Positions 1 to 10,566 of a DNA stretch of 64,000 bases are shown piece by piece. This DNA is from Fagopyrum homotropicum (Eukaryota; Streptophyta; Magnoliopsida; Caryophyllales; Polygonaceae). The notes beneath the pieces were generated by a model, which was not told where the DNA came from, made no database searches, and worked only from the letters and a program-made list of their open reading frames with translations. The stretch is taken from positions 83,294,501 through 83,358,500 of the forward strand of contig BSWB01000004.1 of NCBI GenBank assembly GCA_033239125.1. The letters are read 5' to 3'. Numbering within the stretch: the stretch's first letter is position 1; every line of letters begins with the position of its first letter. Both the position numbers and the translations under genes were made by a program.

Positions 1-399
1 TGTGATTGTGCTTATGCATTACTCTATATATGTGTATGGATAGCTAATGGTTATTACCATGTTGTAGATGCCCTACAGGTTAGGTACTGCTGAGTGATCT
101 GGCAGGGTGACAGGCCGAGGACTCTCGTACATTAGGTGGTTGGTTTGGGGTTGTTGTGTTTCCCCTCCTGCGTGAGGATGATCTTTTGTACCTCCTATGT
201 GAGGATGTCGATTTATATACTCGGCTATGTTGTTGTTTAATTTGGGTCATACAGTTTATACTGTTTTATGCATTTGTTTTATATCTGTCAGTGCCATGTT
301 GTAAGGTCCAGTGAACTTGTTGTCAGGCTGGGGTCAGGATCCATTGTGAGATCCTAGCCCAATGTGACATCCTGGGTCCCGCGGATTCGGGGTGTTACA
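1..399 (+). repeat. 3' part of the Tekay-1 5' LTR
   Basis: It matches 7092-7490 at 395 of 399 positions by eye. The four differences (near positions 250, 330, 343 and 373) are all transitions. It ends GGGGTGTTACA, directly before the primer site. The upstream part, with U3 and the TATA box seen in the other LTR, lies before the window. Confidence 0.93.
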
Positions 400-403
400 G
401 AGT

Positions 404-420
404 TGGTATCAGAGCCCAGG
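404..420 (+). other. Primer-binding site, initiator tRNA-Met type
   Basis: TGGTATCAGAGCCCAGG lies four bases after the 5' LTR end. It is the usual plant chromovirus primer site, complementary to the 3' end of initiator tRNA-Met, where minus-strand DNA synthesis starts. The downstream leader also resembles the minus-strand leader next to 50471-50490. Confidence 0.92.
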
Positions 421-689
421 TTGACAACAATGACACTTGCTACATGCAATGAGGTTTGATAGGTAAAATAAACAGAGCCCACATGGGATCTGACGTTTGC
501 AAAGGTTTTGGTTTTAAGTGTGGTTTTGGGATAGAATGTACGAGAAGTCGTCACCTCTGCCATGGATCTCTGCAGCGTAGATATGTATATATATCTGTGT
601 GTACTATGGATTATGTGGATGTATTATATACATATCGATACCTATGGCATATATATAGCCTTATAAGATTAGGTGCGTATATCCTATAG

Positions 690-1410
690 ATGACTCAAAC
701 TAGAGTAGTATCTGTAGTGGGATGAGGTAGGGGCACACCCCCTCTTCCTCCAATGGTGATAAGTAAGGGACCAGTTTCCACTGTTGTTTCGCCTATGGCA
801 GAGAACGAGTTTGAAGAGGCTGATCGTGTCTCCATGAGTAGACCCGAGTTTCAAGAATATATGTAACAAGTATATGAAGCGGCGATAGCGGGTAGATCCA
901 CACCGGATTTACCAACAATTCTGAGATCAACTGAAGCTTCTGGATCCGGAAAGAAGCAATGGACTTTATCAGTTACTGTAGAAGCAAAAATGATGAATGG
1001 GGAACCAATTCCGATATCAGGACGATCTAGTGATCCTTTGGCCATGAAGATGACTGGCAAGGGACTATAGTCTTTTAATTGTGTGGAAGTTGGGACACTG
1101 GCGAGTTGTGTGCCCAAAGGCGCCCATCATATGCTTTACGTGTGGTAAAGCAGGGCATAGAGCGAAGTTTTATCGACGGGGCAAGGCATTGCCTTTACAG
1201 GTTCCCTTCAAGAGTGAGATCATTCCAGGTGGACGACGAAGGTCGAGTTACCCTTCAGTTGCACACGTTGCAAGGATGGGATGATTATGTTTCAGTTGTG
1301 GCTATCCAGATCATTTGCGTTCTATGTGCCCTTTGGCATTGCTAGCTTGTTTCACTTGTGGTGAGCTAGGCCATCTGGCCCTTTCTGTCAACACGGTGGT
1401 GTTTCTTCCC
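690..1410 (+). pseudogene. Tekay-1 gag remnant with tandem zinc knuckles
   Basis: An ATG at 690 opens a gag-like N-terminus that soon meets stops. A better frame (about 790-1065) reads MAENEFEEADRVSMSRPEFQ and on, with one stop at 864. From about 1070 to 1410 come CCHC zinc-knuckle remnants, which bind nucleic acid in retroelement nucleocapsids. The clearest read CFTCGKAGHRAKF, CFSCGYPDHLRSMC and CFTCGELGHLAL, with a more damaged one (FNC..GKLGHW..VCP) before them, so there may have been four. Only about 130 residues precede the first knuckle, against roughly 250-300 in intact relatives, so the capsid core appears deleted. Frame changes separate the knuckles. Confidence 0.72.
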
Positions 1411-1499
1411 AGCAAGACCTTCCTCTTTCCGGTGTAGAAATAGTGGAAGTGAAGGCTATAGTAATGACCTCAGTGATACCTGAGGAGCATGGATCTGAC

Positions 1500-4400
1500 A
1501 TTGAGTGATGATATGTAGTGGAGCTACGAGTGTTAACTGTTATAGGTAACATTCTCGTTAATGGTTTACCTGGTGGAGTTTTGCTTGTTGTGAGTGCTAT
1601 GCACTTCATGTCTTTCGATGCATGCGTTAATGGTTGACTTTTGGTATATAGTAGAAGGTGGATTTTCCTTTACAAGATTACCTTTTTGGGTCTGAGATAC
1701 CCGTGAGATGCGTGTTTGTTCCCTTATTTCAAGGACCCGTGTATGGTTGCAGACTTCTTTGTCATGTCGTAGGTGCATGAGGAAGTCATTATGTGTATGG
1801 TTTGGATGAATAGATATCATGTGGCGTTAGCTTTTAATAGTAAGACTATTATAGTCTTTACTGAGTTGAGTTAAATAGAGGTCTTCTGAGGTTAAGACCT
1901 TTAAAGAGACGGGTTTGTCATCAGGACTGTACGAGCAGCGAGCTGGTAGCACAGGGATGTGACGTCTTCTAGTGTTATACCATGAGGAGCGAGATAGTCC
2001 AACAATGGAAGGTATTCCAGTTGTTTACGAGTTTATAGACGTGTTACTGAACCATCTAGTTTCCACCTCAGCGGAGTGTGGACATTGTTATCGAGTTGAA
2101 GTATGATACAAGATTGAATGGGAAAGCCACACTATATGGTGCTTGTTGAGATATTGTACTGATAACTTGAAAAGTTGATCGAAACGGGTTTACCCTAGTG
2201 GATTCCATGTTCCGTATTGACGACCTGATGAGTTAGCTTCAAGAAGCAATTGTGTTTTCAGGATGCCTTTGTGCTCAAGATATCTCTAGTCATGGATGAG
2301 AGAGCTGCATGTGTATGAGATAGCATCCCATACCCGTTATAGACACTACTAGTTTGTAGTGATGTCATTTGGGTTGACAAATGTTTTAGTAGTTTTTATG
2401 GAGTTGATGAATAGTATCTTCATCGACTTCCTTGATTAGTTGGTGGTGGACTTCATGGATGACATGTTGGTATACTCTCATAGCAGAGAATAGTAGACCG
2501 ATCGTATGAGGACCGTTCTGCAGATTTCGAGAGATAGAAGGTTGTATGCTACGCTTTCTAAGTGTAAGTTGAGATGCCAGTGGTAGCCTTTTTAGGCCAT
2601 GTTGTCTCCGCTAGTGGGATCATGGTTGACCTGGCAAGAATTAAGTATGTTGTACATTGGGAGATAATGATGAACATTAAGGAATACGTAGTTTTCTCGG
2701 CTCAACCGATTGCTACCAATGCTTTGAGGAAGGATTTTATATGATTACGTATTCATTTGCGAGTCTTTTGAGAAGACCACCATAACTACGTTATGAAAGC
2801 AGTGTGTCTATGTTCTGAAGAGTTGAGGAGGCATTTGACCTCTGCTTCCATTCTGTTGTAGTTAGAAGATTTTTGGGATCCCGTGATTTACAGGGATACA
2901 TCCCAGCTAAGTCTGAGATGTGTATTACTACAGAGGAGTAGGGTTATTGATATATGTGTTTACAACTGAGAACGTATGATGAGAACTACTCGATTCATGA
3001 TTTAGAGTTGTAGTGGTAGTTCAAGCCTTTAAGTTTTGAAGACCGTACCGGTGTGATCTTCATGTCAGATTTCTATAGATCATAGAAATCTGAAGTATAT
3101 TTTATGCAACAGGGGTTGAATAACCGCCAGTATTAAGAGGTTAAGTTGATCAAAACTTTGACTTGAAGATTCCATATCATTTAGAGAAGTTGAATGTTGT
3201 CGCCGATAATTTGAATGGAAAGACGCTCCAAGAGAAGATGATTGTGAGACTGATAGTTCAACCTCAGCTTCAAAGAGATCTAGCTTGGCTAGAGTTGGAC
3301 AATCAGTTCCTTGATGAGGATACCCAGTTATACCTCAGAGGTTCTACCTGGTCTGTTGGATGAGGTCCAACAGAAGCAAGAGACCTGCCCGGCCTTGACA
3401 AGGTTTAGAGAAAGGATGTCTCGTACTGAGGCACCATAGTTCTCCATGGGAGTAGATGGACTGATGAAGAGTCATGACCACTTTTGTGTACCTGCTGATG
3501 CAGATGGAGACAGAGAATATTATGGTATACCCATTGTACGCCTTATTCAGTATATTCAGGTACGAGTAAGATGGACTACGAGATGAGACGATTATATTGT
3601 ATGAAGCCGATATAACAAGATTTGTGATACAGCGTGTGACCTGTTAGTAGGTCCAGATAGAGTATTTCCGATCTAGAGATAAGCTCCACCCACTAACAGT
3701 GCAGTAGTAGAATTTGGGAGGACATTTCTATGCACTTTGTTATGAGATTCTGACCCAGTAGAAGATTGATGTTATCTGGATTGTTGGTAACAGATTAATG
3801 AAACTGACACATTTCATTTCTATTAGAAGGATGTGGCTAGTGAATGAATTGGCTGAGGAGTACACTAGACAGATAGTGAGACTCCATGGTATACCGAGAA
3901 TGATCATTTCTGATCGAGATGGATGTTTTTACTTTGAGATTTTGGGCAGCAGATTCAGACTGCTTTGGGGACGAGTCTGTACCCCATGACTACACTTCAC
4001 CCCCTGACAGATGGTCAGTTAGAGAGGATCATCTAGATCTTAAAGATTTATTATAAGTTGTAAGTTGAATGGGAAATGTGGATGGTTATATTACCTTCCA
4101 TTAATGAGTTTATTATATAATAATGAAGGACGTGCATCTTTCTGGGATGGCCCTATGAGGCAATATATAGACATAGATGTCGTATATCCTTATGCTAGAA
4201 GTGATCTAGCAATAGTAGTGGAATAACACCTAACCAGATTCAGGATTTTATAGTTCAAGTAACGTTGATTGAAGGAAGAATGCTGGTTGTACAGAGTCAC
4301 CAGATATTATATGTAGACAAGAGGCGTTAACCTCTAAAGTTCAAGCAAAAGTTCATGTCCGGCTGGAGGTATCTCAGCTGTGAGACGTTAGTTGTGTATT

Positions 4401-4765
4401 ATGGAAAGGGGAACTGAGTTTCCAATATGTCGGTTACTTAAGATCTTGATCAGTTTTGTGAAGGCAACATGATGTTTAGCTTTCACTCTGAAGTTGGTGG
4501 ATGTTCACCCAGTGTTCCTGTGTCTCAACTAAGAAAGTATATACCAGGTTGGAAACACTTTGTGAGTTATAATGATCTAGTGGTTAAGTTGAACCACATC
4601 GTTGTTGAGCATCTGATTACATTCTTGGAATAAGATATGAAACGCTTGCCATTGAAAGACATGCCCATATTGAGGATATGATGGTCGAGATGAAGACCTG
4701 AAGAGGCTATGTGAGAGACTGAGGATAGTGTCCTGAGGAACTATCCAGAGTATATGTTAGGACAT
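1500..4765 (+). pseudogene. Tekay-1 pol remnant: PR-RT-RNase H-IN-chromodomain-like tail
   Basis: Recognisable islands survive in family order. About 1520-1640 resembles protease (VELRVLTVIGNILVNGLPGG). About 2340-2500 reads FVVMSFGLTN ... VVDFMDDMLVYS, the reverse transcriptase core with MDD in place of the usual YIDD. About 2810-3060 carries RNase H remnants, ending in LEKLNVVADNLNGK (3187 onward; usual form NVVADALSRK). About 3780-4040 is integrase core: LTHFISIRRM, IVRLHGIPRMIISDRD (second catalytic Asp) and LTDGQLER (catalytic Glu). About 4510-4765 reads VSQLRKYIPGWKHF, then KDMPILRIWW and NYPEYM, the GPY/F and chromodomain-like end. Stops occur every few dozen codons throughout. Confidence 0.8.
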
Positions 4766-4914
4766 ACCCATTTGTGGGAGCACGAGTAGATCTTAGTGCT
4801 ATCTTGATGAATGTTGTGCTTATGTGCTTATATGCCTTGATATGTTATTCTATGCTAGTTGTGATGTGATTTATGATCTTAGTAGATCTTGATGTGCTAG
4901 CGTGATGTATGCTA

Positions 4915-5330
4915 TAGTTGGAGATGATTACTTCCTCTACGCTACCCGAGTATGATCATATTTATAGCTGGAGATGGTTCTTTCCTCCACGCTATTTGAG
5001 TAGGATTAGGATTCAGCTGGAGATGGTTCTTTCCTCCATGCTACCTTGATGGACATAGTTCAGTGGAGATGTGATTCCTCCATGCGATATATATGTTTAT
5101 GGGTTGGCTAGAGACGTATTTCCTCTATGCATGTGATATGTTTTGGCTGGAGATGTGCTTCCTCTATGCCTTGTGATGTGGTATGGCGAGAGACGTGATT
5201 CCTCTACGCCTTTGGGTAGCGTTATGACCCTGTTTCCTAGAGATGATGATTCCTCCATGTTTATACTTGAGGTTATAGATTGTTATAGGTTGTGATCTTT
5301 TGAACGGAGATGTGATACCTCCGATAGAAA
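4915..5330 (+). repeat. Array of nine degenerate GGAGA...TCCTCC hairpin-like repeats
   Basis: Between the end of pol and the 3' LTR a motif close to GGAGATGTGATTCCTCC, often followed by AYGC, recurs nine times. Copies start near 4920, 4968, 5017, 5063, 5108, 5147, 5188, 5237 and 5304, so the spacing is 40-67 bases. The left GGAG and right CTCC can pair, giving short hairpins with a loop of about 7-10 bases. Spacers are not conserved. I recognise no protein in it. Confidence 0.8.
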
Positions 5331-5408
5331 GAGTGACAGTTATACCTCGGCGTATGGGTCGGAGTGGATTTGGGAATTGTTCAAGTTTCGGGTCGAAACT
5401 TTTTTTTA

Positions 5409-5420
5409 AGGGGTGTGTGA
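5409..5420 (+). other. Polypurine tract of Tekay-1
   Basis: AAGGGGTGTGTGA directly precedes the 3' LTR, where plus-strand DNA synthesis would start. It is interrupted by T residues and so is weaker than a canonical tract. Confidence 0.6.
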
Positions 5421-7490
5421 TGTAATAGCTAGGATTTCGAATTCTAATTAATGTTGATTAACTTAATCGTTGATAGTAATTAACATATAACTCGCGAAGA
5501 CTTCGCAAGTGATTAGTAAGAGTGCCACCGTTACGTTCCTGGCGTAATTTTGGACGTTTGGGGAAATTTTTACTTTTTCCACCGGGTAATTATTTTTACC
5601 CTCCGGTGTTATTTGGAGCATTTGGGAGCTCCAATTAATAAAAATGCAGTTGAGAGAAATGATCAGGACATCGGATATGTCCTAGATATGAAATAACATG
5701 GAGAGGCAAAATGGCCAAAAGAGTCGCTATTTTGTTTCTTAACGGCTAAGAAAGACGGTTTAGGAATACACGTTTTCCGAGGTAGTTGTGGAATAATTAT
5801 CCCTACAATATTCCAGATTTGATGTTCCAATCTCGAGAAGTTTGGAGAAAGAGGTTCGACCCGCATTTGGATCGGTTAAAGGATAATTATCGACTTTACT
5901 AAAGGATAATTATCGTCTTCACTATAAATAGCGGAATATCCTTTATTAATTCATTTCCTTTCACGTTTCTTCGTAAAAGCTCTGATTTCTCTCAACCTTC
6001 AAACTCAGATCTACTCTCCGTTTCTAATCCGATTTCATTTCCTTTCACGTTTCCTGGTGGAGCATATATGTCACCAGTACGGTTCTGTCGCTCAGATTCC
6101 GATGAATTTGATGTTGTCCATGCGTAGCCTGCGTCGTTGTGATTCCGAATCTTCTTTTAGATCGTCAATCGAGTTAGTAACGAATAAGTTATGAATTTAT
6201 TCGTTTTCCGTACTGCGATTTGGCCTAAATTGACTTTAGGCTTGTCAAAATGGATAATTAGAAATTTCATTATGGTCGTTATATTATTCTGGTGATTATG
6301 GATAGTTTGTTTGATGAAATCTGATGACAGGTGGGTTTAGAAATTGCCTGCGGGCAAAACGTTATTCTGGCAAAATCTAATTAATTAATTAAAGGTTAAT
6401 TAATTAAATTAGAATTAAAATTGAGATTGAGGAATGTTGATTAGATACTACCTTGAGATTTGAGGAATTGTGAGTTATGTTGAAATATTGAGGTTTAGTT
6501 GGCTGTGAGGCTTATAGATTGAGTATGATCCTTATGGATCCCTTTGGGTCTAGGTTTGACCCCTTTGATGAATAGAGGTTGATATATCTCTTTATGCCTT
6601 TTTATAGGCCGTGTTGTCCCTCCAGTGTAGAGGTGATCGTGGTTGAGTTTGTACAAGGTTGAGGTAAGTCCGTAGGACTTACTTAGCTACCATCCTTATA
6701 TGGGGTGTTTGTATGAGTGGTGTGTGCCTTATATGTTTGCTATGATAGCATGTGATGTCGTATTTACCGACCTATGTTTTATTAATTGCCCCACTGCGTG
6801 GCTGTGATAACCTTTCCCTTTCATCCCGCCGTGGAGTCTGGGAGGTTCTCTGATGTCAGGCCAGACCGGTTTATAGGAAGGGCGCAATCCACTCCCATAG
6901 GGTACACGGATTGTGTGACCGATACTAGTACGGCTGGCTAGCAGGCTCAGAGGCGAGGATGTATCGGTCCTCGTGTCACCTAGTTTCATATATATATTAT
7001 ATCTATACGATTTGAGTGAATGACCATTATATTGAGATGAATAAATGGGTAAATGAGTGAAAGCATGCTGATATGTTTATCTTTCCCTATGTGTGATTGT
7101 GCTTATGCATTACTCTATATATGTGTATGGATAGCTAATGGTTATTACCATGTTGTAGATGCCCTACAGGTTAGGTACTGCTGAGTGATCTGGCAGGGTG
7201 ACAGGCCGAGGACTCTCGTACATTAGGTGGTTGGTTTGGGGTTGTTGTGTTTCCCCTCCTGCGTGAGGATGATCTTTTGTACCTCCTATGTGAGGATGTC
7301 GATTTATATACTCGGCTATGTTGTTGTTTAATTTGGGTCGTACAGTTTATACTGTTTTATGCATTTGTTTTATATCTGTCAGTGCCATGTTGTAAGGTCC
7401 AGTGAACTTGTTGTCAGGCTAGGGTCAGGATTCATTGTGAGATCCTAGCCCAATGTGACATCCCGGGTCCCGCGGATTCGGGGTGTTACA
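5421..7490 (+). repeat. Tekay-1 3' LTR (about 2,070 bp)
   Basis: I place the start at TGTAATAGC because it gives matching inverted ends, TGTAA at the start and TTACA at the end, but TG also occurs a few bases upstream. The 3' end is fixed by the copy at 1-399. U3 holds a TATA box at 5923. The LTR carries no long open frame. A truncated minus-strand copy of its 3' half is at 59509 to about 60680. Confidence 0.86.
5878..5930 (+). promoter_or_regulatory. Probable LTR promoter: two GATAATTATC palindromes and a TATA box
   Basis: TATAAATA at 5923-5930 is a good plant TATA box. Directly upstream, the perfect palindrome GATAATTATC occurs at 5882-5891 and 5905-5914, inside a 23-base tandem repeat with unit AAAGGATAATTATCG plus a CTT-rich tail. 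The position in U3 fits the retrotransposon promoter; the role of the palindromes is inference. Confidence 0.62.
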
Positions 7491-7493
7491 GAG

Positions 7494-7516
7494 TCCTACG
7501 GATTCGGGGTGTTACA
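7494..7516 (+). repeat. Duplicated 23-base LTR terminus
   Basis: The last 23 bases of the Tekay-1 LTR (7468-7490) are repeated after a GAG spacer with two transitions, again ending GGGGTGTTACA. It is either a local duplication or the end of an older LTR at the same site. Athila-like sequence begins immediately after it. Confidence 0.8.
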
Positions 7517-8810
7517 GCTAAGATGGATTTGGCTGAAAGTGACCTTCAACCTGAATTGGAGGAAGCCATAACAATAGAGAGAACAACAGCACATGAAAGA
7601 GAAAAAGCCATTACAGAGGAAATTGATGAGATGCAAGCTAATATGAGGCAATTGCTCCTTGAAAGAAGTGGAAATGCTCGAGTAGATGCACAACCACTCG
7701 TCGCAACAGCTATACCTCGCAATCTGGTGAGGAATGTTCGAATTGATCCATTTGTGGGAGAGCCACAAATGCTTGGAAAAGGATGGATCTAGCTCCATAG
7801 AACGGTGTCCGGGTGTAAACCTTGGAGATCCAACCGCACATGATTATGAGCTCCGTCCTCAAGTCGTTCAGATGATCCGTCAAAATCAATTTAGAGGATT
7901 ATTGGGAGAGTGTCCACACCAACACTTGCATAATCATGAGATAATGATGGAGACATTGAGGCCTCCAAGACTAGAGAACAATAATCACAAGTTGAAAGGA
8001 TTTCCCTTTTCTTTGAAGAAGAAAGCTCTTCTTCATTACCTTTTGGAAGATTTAGCACTTGGGAGGAGATGACTACTGAATTCCTCACCAAATTCTTTCC
8101 ACCATCAAAGACTACAAAACTTAGAGGTAAAATGAACGCATTTGTGATGAAGGATAAAGAAAATTTGATCAAATCATGGGGTTCAAAGACCTTTTGCTAG
8201 ATTGTCCTCATCATGGGATACCAAAGATCGAGCTTCTAGAGTTTTACTTTAAGGGTTTGGATGAGAAAACTCAATTAAAGATTCAATCCCTTTTTGGAGA
8301 GATTTTCATGGAAAAGCCGGTTGATTAAGCATGGAAATTCGTGGAGAAGCAAGCATTGGTTATTGAGAAATATTCTCATAGGAGGCTCGGTGAGAGACTC
8401 TTGAGACCTAGAGTCTATGAGGTATGTCCTACTACTACTAATAATGCTCAGCTTGATATTCTTAACAATGAAGTTAAAGCTTTGAACGAGCTGTTGAAAT
8501 CACAAACGCAAGGACCGACACAAGATAGATTGCCGGCTAAGGAGCAAGATGCTAACTACATGGAAAGAGCAAACTATCAAGGGCCAAGGAATTTCAACAA
8601 CAATAGTAATTTTCATGGAGGAAACAGATGGCACCCTAATCACATTCATCTACGATTATCTTATTCAAATCCGGATGGCTCGCTAAATCCACCCGCATCT
8701 ACTAGTTAAACTCCACCACCAAAAGCTCAAGAAGCTCCACCGGGATTCAATCAACCTCCCAAATATCGCACGGAAGCAATGTTTGAGCAGTTGATGGGGA
8801 GGTTGAGCGG
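7517..8810 (+). pseudogene. Athila-type gag fragment (first copy)
   Basis: The segment encodes capsid-like gag of the Athila type in at least three frames. The N-terminal part (7523-7792) is rich in Glu and Arg and looks coiled-coil. The core follows: METLRPPRLENN, FPFSLKKKALL, then WEEMTTEFLTKFFPPSKT near 8065-8110, the retrotransposon gag signature. The C-terminal part (8341-8709) ends near APPGFNQPPKY, the usual end of Athila gag. It is interrupted by frameshifts near 7740, 8070 and 8330. The upstream gag start present in the second copy is missing, and the fragment stops abruptly where an LTR begins at 8811. Confidence 0.76.
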
Positions 8811-10431
8811 TGATGACATGAATTATATGATATCATATTCATGCATATTACGAGTATATCACCTCAGTTTTACATACATTTGATGAGAATCATGTGCCTT
8901 TAAATCCATATTCACATATATTTCGAGAATAGAGCTCTACACATGTTATTTATTTAGTTGTAGGTAAAATGGTGGAGTTTTGGTATGGAAATGGATCAAT
9001 ATCGGGCTTGACATCATAAAAGATCAAGAGGAAGCCCAAAAGAAAGGAGAAGATATGATAAGATATCACAAAAGAAGAAAGAAGACGAGACTAAAAGATA
9101 ACACGCTCAAATAAGGAAAATCGGATCAATATTTATTATAAATCGGTCGATTTCCTCACATTTGATCCGATTTATATCTTAAAATCGTCCGATCCAATGT
9201 AGGATTGCACACAAGATCAAGATTTAAAACCCTAGTTTTCTCCTAAAAATAGAGGACGTCTCTCCACATCCTAAGGCATCTAATCTCATTCAGAAACAAG
9301 TGAAGAAGAATCAAGGAAACCCTAGGAGAAGCAAGTTGAAGATTGAAGTTCAAGATCGAGGCAAGAAAGACGTTCTTGAGAGGTTTTCTTAAATTTTTCT
9401 GATTATTTTGTCATTGTGAACGCAAGATTGGAGTTTGTTTTGAGTTTTTATTTTGTTTTTGAGAGATTGAACCTTTGTTCAAGGATTTGTTTAGTTTATT
9501 TCAAGATTCAAAGTTTTCTTTAATTTTCTTGATTTAATCCCTTTTTTGATTTTCATAATGTGTATAATTTGCTAAAATCCTTGTGATTCTAGGGTGATTG
9601 GTTGAAGATTGTGGTTGAGATGATGATAGAATGAACCTCACTTTGAGATTGAACCCTGAGAGTTGAGTTTTACCTTCGCAGATAAGAAAAATCAGTTGTT
9701 CTTGGTGGAAAATCGACCGATTTTTATTCAAGAACAACTTGATTTTCTCTCTGTCGTACCTATCTTGCTTTATCCTTAAGCTTTGGTTCAAGATTGCTTA
9801 AACCTTATCCTTGTTGAACCTTTCTAACCTATTTCTGAGTGTGGGAAGAGACTTACCCGGTGATTCCCTTGCTTGGTTGTCAACGATTACAAGATCTAGG
9901 TAATAGAGGATTCAAAACCCTCTATTATGATTGAGTGTGTCAAAGCCTTTACCTTTGTGAGTTAACCTAATTCCCTTGGGTTTTTTTGTTTAGTTTGAGA
10001 ATATAATCCTTCCCTTAGAACCTCTACCTTATTGAGACTAACCATCCTTTATTTAGAACTTTTGAGTAGGGATAAGTGGGTAGTGGAGACTTAACCGTAC
10101 ATTATCCCGTTTTAGAGCATATTTCCTTGCAATTCCTGCTTTGTCTATATATCTTTAGAAGTCTTGAATCGAAAACCACAATCGGATACTTTGATCTCTA
10201 AAATCCTTTTTTCCGAATTATTACACAAGCTCTTGCTTTTGTCTTTATTATTTGTATTAATTCCTGTGCTAAATTACTTTATCGATTTTGATTTCACCAA
10301 ATCCCTATGATCAATCCTGGAGTATTTGTCGTTGCTACGATTGATTTGTATAATGCGGGTTCACATATTGTTAAGGCTTATATTTTAAGTGATAAATTTA
10401 AAGCTTATTTGCACACACTTTCGAGCGAACA
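8811..10431 (+). repeat. Athila-type LTR (about 1,621 bp)
   Basis: The start TGATGACATGAATTATAT matches, in reverse complement, the end of a minus-strand LTR at 62392, and the end ...CACTTTCGAGCGAACA matches its other end near 60765. An Asp-type primer site follows six bases later. The LTR holds several palindrome-like AAATCG(N)2CGATTT motifs (9140-9153, 9181-9193, 9709-9725). It is flanked by gag fragments on both sides, so it cannot be a normal 5' or 3' LTR of a single intact element. Confidence 0.82.
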
Positions 10432-10437
10432 AGTTTT

Positions 10438-10455
10438 TGGTGCCGTTGTCGGGGA
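10438..10455 (+). other. Primer-binding site, tRNA-Asp type (Athila)
   Basis: TGGTGCCGTTGTCGGGGA differs by two transitions from TGGCGCCGTTGCCGGGGA, the primer site typical of Athila elements and complementary to the 3' end of plant tRNA-Asp. It lies six bases after the LTR end. Confidence 0.88.
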
Positions 10456-10566
10456 TTTGGCTTAAACCAAATTTGGTATTGCGGTTATCTAGCTTGGAAG
10501 GTTTTGCTTTTGCTATTGATCTTCTTGCTTTAGTGGTTTTACTTTCCGGAATTTCTTTTTAGGTTT

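Larger units (their letters stand above)
1..7490 (+). mobile_element. Tekay/Del-type chromovirus remnant (Tekay-1), 5' LTR cut by window edge
   Basis: Bases 1-399 recur at 7092-7490 with four differences, which fixes a 5' LTR end and a 3' LTR end. Between them lie, in order, an initiator-Met primer site, gag zinc-knuckle remnants, and decayed protease, reverse transcriptase, RNase H, integrase and chromodomain-like tail, then a polypurine tract. That domain order with LTRs of about 2.07 kb fits plant Tekay/Del chromoviruses. The coding part is broken by many stops and frameshifts, and the longest open frames in pol are under 70 codons. The element cannot encode its own machinery. The target duplication cannot be tested because the 5' end is outside the window; the bases after the 3' LTR are GAGTC. 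Confidence 0.88.

Noticed and set aside
404..420. tRNA gene suggested by TGGTATCAGAGCC
   Set aside because: Only the primer-complementary segment is present, without a cloverleaf, and it sits next to an LTR; the same holds at 16810, 25145, 28341, 42641 and 50471.
4915..5330. CRISPR-like array
   Set aside because: Units are degenerate, spacing is irregular and the context is a plant retrotransposon; no cas genes.
7523..7525. ATG as true start of Athila gag
   Set aside because: The second copy shows that gag starts earlier with a conserved head (10567); this ATG is internal to the protein.
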